Source of the DNA: Methylobacterium sp. B4
GTDB taxonomy: Bacteria > Pseudomonadota > Alphaproteobacteria > Rhizobiales > Beijerinckiaceae
Direction of reading: 5' to 3'
Assembly (NCBI RefSeq): GCF_003201865.1
Contig: NZ_QJJJ01000005.1
Coordinates: 186,001 to 250,000 of the forward strand
Length of the DNA stretch: 64,000 nucleotides
Under the pieces are notes generated by a model. It worked only from the letters and a program-made list of their open reading frames with translations. It had not been told where the DNA came from and did not search any database. The translations under genes were made by a program, and so were the position numbers. This document shows, in pieces, positions 45,601-53,541 of the stretch (positions within the stretch are counted from its first letter, which is position 1; each line of letters opens with the position of its first letter).

Positions 45601-45658
45601 GAGCGATGGTCGCGGCATCGCGGCGCTTGGGCCGCAACAGCCTCGGCAGCTTGATCAC
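42650..45658 (-). CDS. large multidomain glycosyltransferase (repeat region + GT2 + GT4-like)
   Basis: This 1002-residue protein is best started at GTG 45658 (AAGGAA seven bases upstream); the frame is open a further 379 codons, but that part is antisense to the CNNM gene. The N-terminal 380 residues contain at least three units of the pattern F-D-x-x-F/Y-Y ... DPL-x-HYL-x-x-GW-x-x-G-x-DPS. The middle (about 400-620) is a GT2 domain (VVLIMPVYKGYDDTLRAI, LLNADVVVYGDWLDRLL, GEENDFCMRAL). The C-terminal part (about 690-990) is GT4-like (VHVHSLAGLDAP, VIGSIGPHKGYDVV, LLPSIWPETYCYTLSLALAAG). It probably builds a surface polysaccharide or modifies a surface protein. Confidence 0.88.
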   Translation of the reverse strand: MIKLPRLLRPKRRDAATIAPFFDADFYRAAYPDVAAGGGDPLLHYLDHGWREGRDPSAVFSTLYYVDRHLAEGVPANPLLHYARLSAQERLRVATQPGPDFPEVQAGIVEPFFDAPFYARLAGLDGSADPLAHYLAKGWRRGLDPSEGFGSEAYLQRHAHMRRLGVSPLYHFASTRRLQSAASATRPAPRAKPRVVPLPADPAEASDTQVYETVAAAFDRDYYLETNADIRRSGVDPVRHFLDFGAREDRDPSPDFSLRFYRKQYRREIGAGVNPFFHYLAVGRAQGLRPTPFGLGTWPAQVAPTEDEWSRARPAADIAAARVVLIMPVYKGYDDTLRAIHSVLSAPQATPFALLVIDDCSPDARLSAALAGLAARGLFAHAVNAENLGFVRTCNLGLERAAGRDVVLLNADVVVYGDWLDRLLRHAQDDPAIATVTPFSNNATICSYPRPNVENRSRLEITPAEIDAFTRVCNARGRSPVPTGVGFCLYMRRAVIDAVGPLDAETFGRGYGEENDFCMRALKAGFSNVLAHDVFVFHSGSVSFGALLATKGADIFRTILTKHPDYQRRVHTHIEVDPARFARQRLDLYRFARCAQGSATRGIALIVTHDFGGGVETHIEATSARLSEAGLAAIYLRTEEPGAFKLGLPGSSAIDFPVAILDPLSLDRDRALLAELIGWLAPAMVHVHSLAGLDAPATRAAMRLIEGLGTGYDVTLHDYAPVCHRNNLVRPEGVYCGLAAPALCRDCIRLDRGADGIALPDPAERRRLWAGFLGGARRVFAPSKDLADRIAPILSLNDIVLRPHEETLASAEPLPRRRGGGPLRVAVIGSIGPHKGYDVVHNLALDAGLRTLPITFTIVGHSSEPEAMAAAGVCETGPYGSDAAALAEIVRLDPDLVLLPSIWPETYCYTLSLALAAGVPPVVFDLGAQAERLRAIGSGHRLDPALAEDPQRLNDALLALPVEALWAARRPFRAAAYPRILEDYYGLPGTEVAAPPAVVVSG

Positions 45659-45856
45659 GACCGGTTCCTTCGAATGAGCCTTCAGGCCGCCCCCGGCGCC
45701 GGCAAGCGCGGGCCGCGTGGCCGGGGCTGGCGCGAAGCCATGGAAACGAAGTGTGGCGAGCCCGGGGCAGCCGCCTTCCCACTTGGATTGCGGGAATAGG
45801 CCAGAACCCCTTCCCCCGCGACCGGGTTCGGCTTTAAGCATCGGTGCCGCCGACGG

Positions 45857-47212
45857 GTGCGGCCATCGGGTGCGGCTTGGCCCCGGGAGGGCACGATTTC
45901 GGACGGCATCTGGTCTTCGGCGCTCGGCCTCCTCGCGGTCATCGCCCTCGTCTTCGCCAACGGCTTCTTCGTCGCGGCGGAATTCTCCCTCGTCGCGGTC
46001 CGGCGCAGCCGGGTCGCCGAACTGGTCAACGAAGGCCGGCTCAACGCTCGGGCGCTCCAGCGCGCCACCGACCGGCTCGACGCGCATCTCGCCGCGACGC
46101 AGCTCGGCATCACCCTCTCCTCGCTGGCGCTCGGCTGGGTCGGCGAGCCGGCGCTGGCACACCTGTTCGAGCCGATGTTCCACTGGCTGCCGGCGACGGC
46201 CGCCGGCGTCACAGCCCATACGCTCGCCGTCATCGCGGCCTTCGTCATCATCACCACGCTGCATATCGTGCTCGGCGAACTGGCGCCCAAGAGCCTCGCC
46301 CTCCAGCGCAGCGAGCGCACGGCGCTGGTGATCGTGCGCCCGCTCACGCTGTTCCTGACGGTGTTCGGCCCGGCGATCCACCTGCTCAACGGGCTCGGCA
46401 ACGGCGTGCTGCGTCTGCTCGGCCTGCGCCCCGGCGAGGGCGAGGGCCACCTTCCCTCCCCCGCGGAGCTGAGCCTCCTCGTCACCGCAAGCCACGAGGC
46501 GGGCCTGCTCCACGAGGCGCAGGAGGACGCGGTGGCCCGCATCCTCGCCATCGGCGAACGGCGCATCCGCGAGATCATGACGCCGCGCAACGAGGTGGAT
46601 TGGGTCGATCTCGACGATCCCCAGGAGGCGCGGATCGAGGCGGTGCGGGCCTGCCGTCACGAGCAGATCGTGGTGAGCCGGGCGCAGATCGACGACGTGG
46701 TCGGCGTGCTGCGCAAGCAGGACCTGCTCGACCAGTTCCTCGACGGGAAGCCCCTCGACGTGAAGGCGGCCACCCGCGAGCCCATCGTCGTGCACGAGGG
46801 TCTGGCGATCCTGAAGGTGCTGGAGATGTTCCAGACCAAGCCCGTGCGCATGGCCATCGTCGTGGACGAGTACGGCAGCCTGGAGGGCATCGTCACCCAG
46901 ACCGACCTGCTGGAAGCGATGGCCGGCGAGATCCCCGAGCCGGGCGAGGAGCGGATGGTGGTCGAGCGCGAGGACGGCTCGCTGCTCATCGACGGCATGA
47001 TGTCGGCGGGCGAGGCCTTCGACCGACTCGGCTTCACCGAGAAGCCGCGCTCGGACGACTTCTCGACCCTGGCCGGCTTCTTCATCGTCCAGCTCGGGCG
47101 CATCCCCACCGAGGGCGACGCGATCGAGGCGCAGGGCTGGCGCATCGAGGTGGTCGACATGGACGGGCGGCGCATCGACAAGGTGCTCGCCACCCGCCTC
47201 GCGGACGCGTGA
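45857..47212 (+). CDS. hemolysin/CNNM-type membrane protein with CBS pair and CorC_HlyC domain
   Basis: This 451-residue protein has an N-terminal DUF21/CNNM membrane domain with four hydrophobic helices (ALGLLAVIALVFANGFFVAAEFS; LGITLSSLALGWVGEPALA in part), two CBS domains (IREIMTPRNEVDWVDL; PIVVHEGLAILKVLEMF) and a C-terminal transporter-associated domain (EDGSLLIDGMMSAGEAFDRL). Relatives move magnesium or other divalent cations. The only conventional start is GTG at 45857, without an SD; a strong GGGAGG lies five bases before an in-frame ATT at 45896, a possible rare start. The end overlaps the sirtuin start. Confidence 0.88.
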   Translation: MRPSGAAWPREGTISDGIWSSALGLLAVIALVFANGFFVAAEFSLVAVRRSRVAELVNEGRLNARALQRATDRLDAHLAATQLGITLSSLALGWVGEPALAHLFEPMFHWLPATAAGVTAHTLAVIAAFVIITTLHIVLGELAPKSLALQRSERTALVIVRPLTLFLTVFGPAIHLLNGLGNGVLRLLGLRPGEGEGHLPSPAELSLLVTASHEAGLLHEAQEDAVARILAIGERRIREIMTPRNEVDWVDLDDPQEARIEAVRACRHEQIVVSRAQIDDVVGVLRKQDLLDQFLDGKPLDVKAATREPIVVHEGLAILKVLEMFQTKPVRMAIVVDEYGSLEGIVTQTDLLEAMAGEIPEPGEERMVVEREDGSLLIDGMMSAGEAFDRLGFTEKPRSDDFSTLAGFFIVQLGRIPTEGDAIEAQGWRIEVVDMDGRRIDKVLATRLADA

Positions 47213-47940
47213 ACGGCGCCGTGGGCCCGGCCCGAACCGTCTTCGTGCTGACCGGGGCGGGCATCTCCGCCGAGAGCGGGCTCGGCACGTTCCGCGATGC
47301 GGGCGGGGCCTGGACCCGCCTCGACCCGATGAAGGTCGCGACCCCCGAGGCCTTCGCCGCCGACCCGGTGCTGGTCCACGACTTCTACAACGGGCGCCGC
47401 CGCGACGCGCTCGCCGCGAAGCCCAACGCCGCGCACGTGGCGCTGGCCCGGCTCGAAACAGGCTTGGCGGAACAGGGCGGCCGGCTGTTCCTGTGCACGC
47501 AGAACGTCGACGACCTGCACGAGCGGGCCGGCTCGCGCCGCGTCGTGCACATGCACGGCGAGTTGCTGAAGGCCCGCTGCACCGCTTGCGGAACGGCGTT
47601 CGCGTGGCAGGACGACCTCGGCCTTGAGACGCCCTGCCCCCATTGCGGGCGCCGCGGCGAGATGCGGCCGGACGTGGTCTGGTTCGGCGAGATGCCCATG
47701 CACCTCGACACCATCGACGAGGCCTTGGCCGAGGCCGACCTGTTCGTGGCGGTCGGCACTTCGGGTGCGGTCTACCCGGCGGCAGGCTACGTGGCCCAGG
47801 CCCGCGCCTTCGGCATCCCGACGCTCGCCCTCAATCTCGAGGCGGCCGACAATGCCGGGATGTTCGAGGCGACACGGCTCGGGCCGGCGAGCCGGACGGT
47901 GCCGGCCTGGGTGGAGGAAATTTTGGGCGGGCGGGCGTGA
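47209..47940 (+). CDS. cobB: NAD-dependent protein deacylase (sirtuin, CobB type)
   Basis: This 243-residue sirtuin starts at GTG 47209, overlapping the stop of the CNNM gene (GTGA), so it is translationally coupled to it. Motifs are GAGISAESGLGTFRD, TQNVDDLHERAGS, the catalytic His in VHMHGE and a zinc ribbon with two CxxC pairs (CTAC, CPHC). The FYNGRRRD segment supplies the Tyr and Arg that favour succinyl/malonyl-lysine in class III sirtuins (SIRT5/CobB). GTSGAVYPAAGYV is the typical cofactor loop. It probably removes lysine acyl groups, relevant in a strain rich in acyl-CoA intermediates. Confidence 0.93.
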   Translation: MNGAVGPARTVFVLTGAGISAESGLGTFRDAGGAWTRLDPMKVATPEAFAADPVLVHDFYNGRRRDALAAKPNAAHVALARLETGLAEQGGRLFLCTQNVDDLHERAGSRRVVHMHGELLKARCTACGTAFAWQDDLGLETPCPHCGRRGEMRPDVVWFGEMPMHLDTIDEALAEADLFVAVGTSGAVYPAAGYVAQARAFGIPTLALNLEAADNAGMFEATRLGPASRTVPAWVEEILGGRA

Positions 47941-47947
47941 TCCCCGC

Positions 47948-48040
47948 CGTCATCGCGAGGCGAAGCCGAAGCGATTCAGGGCGCCGCACTGCCCGGAGAG
48001 GTTAGGCCGCCGGCTTGCTTCGCTCCGCTCGCCATGGCGG
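47948..48040. repeat. intergenic palindromic repeat (CATCGCGAGG family), copy 2
   Basis: CGTCATCGCGAGGCGAAGCC at the left and CTTGCTTCGCTCCGCTCGCC at the right are imperfect inverted arms, with ATTCAGGGCGC inside as in the copy at 19818-19909. It lies between the sirtuin gene and the convergent Anbu gene. Confidence 0.65.
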
Positions 48041-48049
48041 AACAGCCTG

Positions 48050-48793
48050 TTACTGCGGCCCGTAGGGCGGGCGCGGGATCGCGCGGTGCGCCGCGCGCAG
48101 GGCCGCCGACCAGCGCTCGCGCAGGTCGTGAAAATAGCCTTCGCCGGCCTCGATGCGGTGGCTCACTTCGAGGTCGAGGTGGCCCCGGCGCTGCACCGCG
48201 ATGTCGATGGGCAGGCCGACGCCGAGATTCGACCGCATGGTCGAATCCATCGAGACGAGGCCGACCTTGAGCGCGTCGTAGAGATCGGTCTCGTAGGTCA
48301 CTGCCCGATCGAGGATCGGCTTGCCGTACTTGTGTTCGCCGATCTGCAGGAAGGGCGCCTCGCGGCTGCACTCGATGAAGTTGCCGGCCGAGTAGATCAT
48401 GAACAGCCGCATCGGCGCGTCGCCGATCTGGCCGCCGAACAGGAACGAGACCTCCATGCGGAGATTGGCCGCCTCGAAGCCGGCCTGCTCGATCTCGCGC
48501 ACCCGGCGGATCGCCCTTCCGACGAGCTGGGCCGCCTTGAACATGGTGGCCGCGTCCTCGAGCTTCGGCGGCGTCTCGCCCTCGACGTCGTCCACGCCCT
48601 CGCGGAGCATGCTCAGCACCGATTGCGTCATGGACAGGTTGCCGGCCGAGGCCAGCAGCATCACGCGCTCGCCCGGCACGTTGAACATGTGCAGCTTGCG
48701 GTAGGTCGAGATGTTGTCGAGCCCCGCATTGGTGCGGGTGTCGGCGATCATCACCAGCCCGTCCTCGACGAGCACTCCGACGCAGTAGGTCAT
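48050..48793 (-). CDS. Anbu-type proteasome-like peptidase
   Basis: This 247-residue member of the Ntn-hydrolase/proteasome superfamily has the N terminus MTYCVGVLVEDGLVMIADTRTNAG; removal of Met leaves a Thr nucleophile at position 2. SDS/Asp-Lys elements and the ISTYRKLHMF motif are typical of Anbu, the bacterial proteasome homologue distinct from HslV. The ATG at 48793 is therefore certain; the longer frame to 48859 would bury the nucleophile. It is the last gene of a leftward set with transglutaminase, alpha-E and ATP-grasp genes, the conserved Anbu neighbourhood proposed to make or process a peptide modification. Confidence 0.93.
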   Translation of the reverse strand: MTYCVGVLVEDGLVMIADTRTNAGLDNISTYRKLHMFNVPGERVMLLASAGNLSMTQSVLSMLREGVDDVEGETPPKLEDAATMFKAAQLVGRAIRRVREIEQAGFEAANLRMEVSFLFGGQIGDAPMRLFMIYSAGNFIECSREAPFLQIGEHKYGKPILDRAVTYETDLYDALKVGLVSMDSTMRSNLGVGLPIDIAVQRRGHLDLEVSHRIEAGEGYFHDLRERWSAALRAAHRAIPRPPYGPQ

Positions 48794-48981
48794 GGCGGCA
48801 CCCGCCTTCGCGAGGGTGCCCGGGCGGCGGGCACGAGGGTCAGGTTTTTCGCATCGCACGCGCCGGCCGGAGGCGGCAAGAGGCGCGGCAGGACAAGTAT
48901 TTCAAAGCGGTTCCCGCCACCCTGTGCGGCCTCCGCCCCGCCGTGACGAGAGGAGACCGAAGGAACCGATCGGAGACCGGC

Positions 48982-49857
48982 TCAGCCCTGGGTCTGGCTC
49001 TGGGACTGTCCCTGGCTCTGCTGGCCCCGCGCCTGATGCTGGGAGCGGGTCTGCACCTGCTCGACGCGCAGGGCGACGTCGAGGGTCTCGGTGCCGCCGC
49101 CCAGGCGGCTGCCGCGGATCGGCGCCGCGCCGAGATAGTCGAGGCCGACGGCGACCCGCACATGCGCCTCGGTCGCCGACATGCCGTGGGCCGGATCGAA
49201 CCCGACCCAGCCGAGATTCGGCACCAGCGACTCCACCCAGGCATGCCCCGCCTTCTGGTCGTCGCCGTCGTCGCGGCGATAGTAGCCGGAGACGTAGCGC
49301 GACGGGATGTCGAGCTGGCGGGCCGCCGAGAGGAAGACGTGGGTGAGATCCTGGCAAACGCCCTTGCCCGCCTCGAACGACTGGGCGGCGCTCGTGCTGG
49401 CGCTGGTGGGGCCGGGCTCGAAGATCACCGTGTCGTGCACCGCGGCGACCAAGCGGTGCAGGGTCGCGAGCACGTCGCGCTCGCCCGCCGCCCCGACCTT
49501 TTGCGCGAAAGCCGCGAGTTCCGGGCTCGTCTCGGTCAGCGGCGTGTCGCGCAGGTAGAAGAGATCGGGCAGGCGCTCGACCGCGCCGCGGACGATGCCG
49601 CTCGTCTCGAAGGTCTCGATCTCGCCGGTCACCCGCACGGTGAGCGCGTCGGTGGGGTCGTCGGCGGTGAACCAGTGGACGAGGTTGCCGAACCCGTCCT
49701 CGCGAGCGGTGAGCCGGCCGTTGACGGAGGGCTCGATGCGCCACTCGCGCACGTGCTGCCCGTCGTGATCGCGCGGGGTCAGCCGTAGGATCTGGATCAG
49801 GCCGCGGGCCGGCTGCTCGTAGGTGTAGACCGTATCGTGGACGATCCGGATGCGCAT
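48982..49857 (-). CDS. transglutaminase-family cysteine protease of the Anbu cluster
   Basis: This 291-residue protein has the N-terminal bacterial transglutaminase-like domain (MRIRIVHDTVYTYEQPARGLIQILRLTPRD in parts) and the catalytic core with Cys in GKGVCQDLTH, His in AGHAWVES and Asp in GFDPAHG. Such proteins are regular partners of Anbu and are thought to act as peptidases or amide-forming enzymes. The last 20 residues are a Gln/Ser-rich repeat (QSQGQSQSQTQG) absent from the family core. The ATG at 49857 is preferred to the longer frame. It lies 188 bases upstream of the Anbu gene. Confidence 0.9.
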   Translation of the reverse strand: MRIRIVHDTVYTYEQPARGLIQILRLTPRDHDGQHVREWRIEPSVNGRLTAREDGFGNLVHWFTADDPTDALTVRVTGEIETFETSGIVRGAVERLPDLFYLRDTPLTETSPELAAFAQKVGAAGERDVLATLHRLVAAVHDTVIFEPGPTSASTSAAQSFEAGKGVCQDLTHVFLSAARQLDIPSRYVSGYYRRDDGDDQKAGHAWVESLVPNLGWVGFDPAHGMSATEAHVRVAVGLDYLGAAPIRGSRLGGGTETLDVALRVEQVQTRSQHQARGQQSQGQSQSQTQG

Positions 49858-50042
49858 GCCTCGATCCTGCCGGGGTGACGGGGCCAAGCTACGGCATGGA
49901 ACCCGGTTTGGAAATCCGACACGCTGCTCAAAGCGTCGGCAGCACGACACAGCCGAGGTCAGCCACGCGCAATCGAGGCTCGCCCCGGTGAGCGGCGAAT
50001 CTCTCGGCGGCGAACGATCGCCGGAGATCCGCGTTTAAGGCC

Positions 50043-50672
50043 ATGCTTTCGCAGACCCCACCTCCGCCGCCCCTCGATCGCGCCAAACGCTTCGCCACGC
50101 GCCTCGAAGCGGCCGACATCGCCTCCGCCGTGTCGCTCGCCCGCGCGAAGGATCGTCCGGCGGTTCGCGCCCTGGCACGGGCCAGTGAAATCGGTAGTTG
50201 GCAGGCCCTGTTCGCCCTCTCCGCCGCCACCCTGGCCTGGGGTCTGGTGAGCCGGGACCGGCGGCTCGCCGATGCCGGGCGCGGCATGCTTCAGGCCGGC
50301 ATCCTGGCCAGTCTCGTGAAGACGACGGTGAAACGGACGGTCCACCGCACCCGTCCCAACGTGCTGATGGACGAGGGCCTCTACGCGCGCGGCCGGCCGG
50401 GGACCGGCATCGGGCCCTGGCAGTCCTTTCCCTCGGGGCACGCCGCCTTGAGCGTCGCCGTGGCCCGGGCCGCGGGGCGCGCCTATCCCGAATTCGCCGG
50501 CGTCGCGTCTCTCGGGGCGGCCGGCGTCGTCGCCGTGCAGGTGGTGCGCGGAGCGCATTACCCCGCGGACGTGCTGGCCGGTGCGCTGATCGGTCTGGCA
50601 GCGGAGGCCGTCAGTCACGGCGCTTCGCATCCGACGCCGAGCGGGCGCGGCGAGGAAGAACCTGCCCTCTGA
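50043..50672 (+). CDS. PAP2-family phosphatase inserted in the Anbu cluster
   Basis: This 209-residue protein has the three PAP2 motifs: KRTVHRTRPN (KxxxxxxRP type), FPSGHAAL and RGAHYPADVLAG with the catalytic His and Asp. Several hydrophobic segments suggest membrane association, so it is likely a lipid phosphatase. It is encoded on the plus strand between the minus-strand transglutaminase and alpha-E genes, separating the Anbu set in two. A second, unrelated PAP2 gene lies at 60.5 kb. Confidence 0.88.
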   Translation: MLSQTPPPPPLDRAKRFATRLEAADIASAVSLARAKDRPAVRALARASEIGSWQALFALSAATLAWGLVSRDRRLADAGRGMLQAGILASLVKTTVKRTVHRTRPNVLMDEGLYARGRPGTGIGPWQSFPSGHAALSVAVARAAGRAYPEFAGVASLGAAGVVAVQVVRGAHYPADVLAGALIGLAAEAVSHGASHPTPSGRGEEEPAL

Positions 50673-50778
50673 GGCAGCGCGGGCCGCGCCCCGACAGCAG
50701 GGAGCGCGATCGGGGACTGGAGATCGGCCTTGCGCCCCCGCGCGCAGGGGGGCGGCAGGCTCGATGGCCCGCCGCCGG

Positions 50779-51723
50779 TCACACCAGATATTGCTCGCTG
50801 ATCGCCGCGCCGAGGGCGTTGTTCTCCGAGATGAAGCCCTGGATGAACTCGTGCAGGCCGGAGGCGAAGATGCGTTCGATATCGGCGCCTGCGAGCTTCG
50901 CCCGCATGTTGCTCGCCAGCCGCTGGCTTTCGCCCCGGCGCCCGTAGGCGTCGGCGATCAGGTCGAGATGCTCCACCAGCATGCGGTAGCAGCTCGCCAG
51001 CGAGCGCGGCATCTCGGGGTTGAGGATCAAGAGGTCGGCCACCAGCACCGGCTTGATGCTCTCGCGGTAGACCCAGTGATAGGCGTTGAAGGCCGAGACC
51101 TCGCGCAGGATCGTGGTCCACTGGAAATAGTCGAGCGAGCCGCCGACCCGCTCCGAGGCCGGCAGCAGGATCTGGTACTTCACGTCGAGGATGCGGGCGG
51201 TGTTGTCCGCCCGCTCGATGGCGGTGCCCGCCCGGGTGAACCAATAGGCGTCGTTCCGCAGCATCGTCCGGTAGGCCGAGCCGTCGAAGGTCAGCGAGAC
51301 GCGCTTCACCCAGTCGAGGAATTGCGTGAACTCGTCCCGCGAGAGGTCGCGGCCTTCATACGAGCGCAACTCCAGCCACGCGCCGTTGATCGTGTCCCAC
51401 ATCTCGGTGGTGAGCGCCGTGCGGATCGAGCGGGCGTTTTCCCGCGCGGTGGCGATGCAGGAGCGGATCGAGGACGGGTTGTGGTGTGAAAAGGCGAGGA
51501 AGTTGCAGACCGTGTGCTCGTTGACCGAATCGTAGAGTGTCTTGAACAGCTCGGGATCGCCCGCCGAGGACAGGGCCGAGGCCCACTCGTTCGAGGTGCG
51601 CCCGCCGTAGCTCGACGGCAGGGCGGCCAGCCGCAGGGCGGCGTCGAGGATGCGGGCGAGGAAGTCCGCCCGCTCGGCGTAGCGCGAGAGCCAGTAGAGG
51701 TTGTCGGCAGTCCGGGACAGCAT
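50779..51723 (-). CDS. alpha-E domain (DUF403) protein of the Anbu cluster
   Basis: This 314-residue protein, all-helical by composition, starts MLSRTADNLYWLSRYAERAD, the canonical opening of the alpha-E family, and shows FLAFSHHNPSSIRSCIATARENARSIR and YFQWTTILREVSAFNAYHWVYR. Alpha-E proteins always accompany type 2 circularly permuted ATP-grasp enzymes and probably form a complex with them. It lies 107 bases downstream of the ATP-grasp gene on the same strand. Confidence 0.93.
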   Translation of the reverse strand: MLSRTADNLYWLSRYAERADFLARILDAALRLAALPSSYGGRTSNEWASALSSAGDPELFKTLYDSVNEHTVCNFLAFSHHNPSSIRSCIATARENARSIRTALTTEMWDTINGAWLELRSYEGRDLSRDEFTQFLDWVKRVSLTFDGSAYRTMLRNDAYWFTRAGTAIERADNTARILDVKYQILLPASERVGGSLDYFQWTTILREVSAFNAYHWVYRESIKPVLVADLLILNPEMPRSLASCYRMLVEHLDLIADAYGRRGESQRLASNMRAKLAGADIERIFASGLHEFIQGFISENNALGAAISEQYLV

Positions 51724-51830
51724 GGGGTCAGCTCGCGGGCGCGTTGGCGACCGGGTCGGCAGATGCGCGGTGTTTCAGCACCGACGCCGCCCGGCTCGCC
51801 GGAAGAATGCGAAAGAAACGGGCAAAACGC

Positions 51831-53270
51831 TCAGGCATCGAGCACCCAAGTGTCCTTGGTGCCGCCGCCCTGGCTCGAATTGACCACGAGCGAGCCCTCC
51901 TTCAGTGCGACCCGCGTCAGGCCGCCCGGCACGATGCGGATCTCGTCGGCGCCCGCCAGCACGAAGGGGCGCAGGTCGACGTGGCGCGGGGCGACGCCGG
52001 AGGCGACGAAGGTCGGGCAGGTGGAGAGCGAGAGCGTCGGCTGGGCGATGAAGTTGTCGGGCGCGTGCCGCAGCTTCTTGGCGAACTCGTCGATCTCGCG
52101 GCGCGTCGCGTGCGGGCCCACCAGCATGCCGTAGCCGCCCGAGCCGTTGACCTCCTTCACTACGAGGTCCTTGAGGTTGTCCATCACGTAGGAGAAGGCC
52201 TCCTTCTCCCGGCAGCGATGGGTCGGCACGTTGTGCAGGATCGGGTCCTCGCCGGTGAAGAATTTCACGATCTCCGGCATGTAGCTGTAGACGGCCTTGT
52301 CGTCCGAAATGCCGGTTCCGACCGCGTTCGACAGCGTGACGTTGCCGCGCTCGTAGGCGTTCATCAGCCCCGGCACGCCGAGCACCGAATCCGGCCGGAA
52401 CACCAGCGGATCGAGGAAATCGTCGTCGAGGCGACGGTAGATCACGTCGACCCGGCGCGGACCTTCGGTCGTGCGCATGTAGACGACCTCGTCCTTCGTG
52501 AAGAGGTCACCCGCCTCCACCAGCTCCACGCCGAGCTTGTCGGCCAGGAACGAGTGCTCGTAGAAGGCCGAGTTGTAGCGGCCGGGGGTCAGAAGCACGA
52601 CCGTGGGATCACGCGTCGCGGAGGCCGGCGCGAGGCTGCGCAGGGTCGCGAGCAGCGCGTCGGGATAGTTCTCGACCGGGGCGACGCGGTGGCGGGAGAA
52701 CAGCTCGGGGAAGAGCCGCATCATCACCTCGCGGTTCTCCAGCATGTAGGAGACGCCGGAGGGCGTGCGGGCGTTGTCCTCCAGCACGAAGAAGTCGTTC
52801 TCGCCGGTCCGCACGATGTCGATGCCGGCGATGTGGACGTAGAGGTCGTGCGGCACGTCGAAGGCGCGCATCTCCATGCGGTAATGCGGGTTACGGTAGA
52901 CGAGGTCGGGCGGGATGATCCCGGCCTTGATGCATTCCTCGGCGCCGTAGATGTCGTTGATGAAGGCGTTCAACGCCGTGACGCGCTGCTTGAGGCCGCG
53001 CTCCAGGAAATCCCATTCGGGCTTCGTCAGCACCCGCGGGATGATGTCGAAGGGGATCAGCCGCTCGGTCGATTCGTTTGCGCCGTAGACCGCGAAGGTG
53101 ATGCCGATGCGCCGGAACAGCATTTCGGCCTGGCTGCGGCGGGTGTTGAAATGCTCCGGCGGCGTCTTGTCGAGCCAGGCCTTGAGGATGTCGTAGGCCT
53201 CGCGCACGGCCGCCGGTTCGAGCCCGCCCGCCCCGCCCCCGTTCATCTCGTCGAACGCCGTGTGCGCCAT
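51831..53270 (-). CDS. circularly permuted ATP-grasp type 2 protein of the Anbu cluster
   Basis: This 479-residue protein of the DUF404/DUF407 family is a predicted carboxylate-amine ligase. Motifs are the N-terminal region [30 protein letters not shown] (in parts), [27 protein letters not shown]-type ATP-grasp elements, [11 protein letters not shown] and [18 protein letters not shown]. The ATG at 53270 begins [12 protein letters not shown]. With alpha-E, transglutaminase and Anbu it forms the conserved set thought to synthesise and recycle a peptide or protein tag; the product has not been defined. Confidence 0.92.
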   Translation of the reverse strand: [479 protein letters not shown]

Positions 53271-53541
53271 CCGCGCGGTTCCCCCTGATGTCTCGCCCTG
53301 CCGGAGCAAGAGGCAGGCCACCCGGAAGGTTGCCGCACGTCCCGTCCCCGCCTCGCCTCAACCTGCCGTGGCACGAGGGCCCCGGACGGCGATTGCCCAT
53401 GATCCGCTCGGCGGCGGATTTGCCGGACAACCTGTCATCGATGTAGCGGACGCTTTGCGCGGGCCTATCCCCGATCCCGCACCGATTGCGGATGGCGGCG
53501 GCGAAAAAGGCGATGCCGCCGGCGGCCTCTCACCACGCGCG

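Noticed and set aside
45658..46795. N-terminal 379-codon extension of the large glycosyltransferase frame
   Set aside because: It is antisense to the CNNM gene and lacks protein-like features; the GTG at 45658 has an SD and begins the repeat region.
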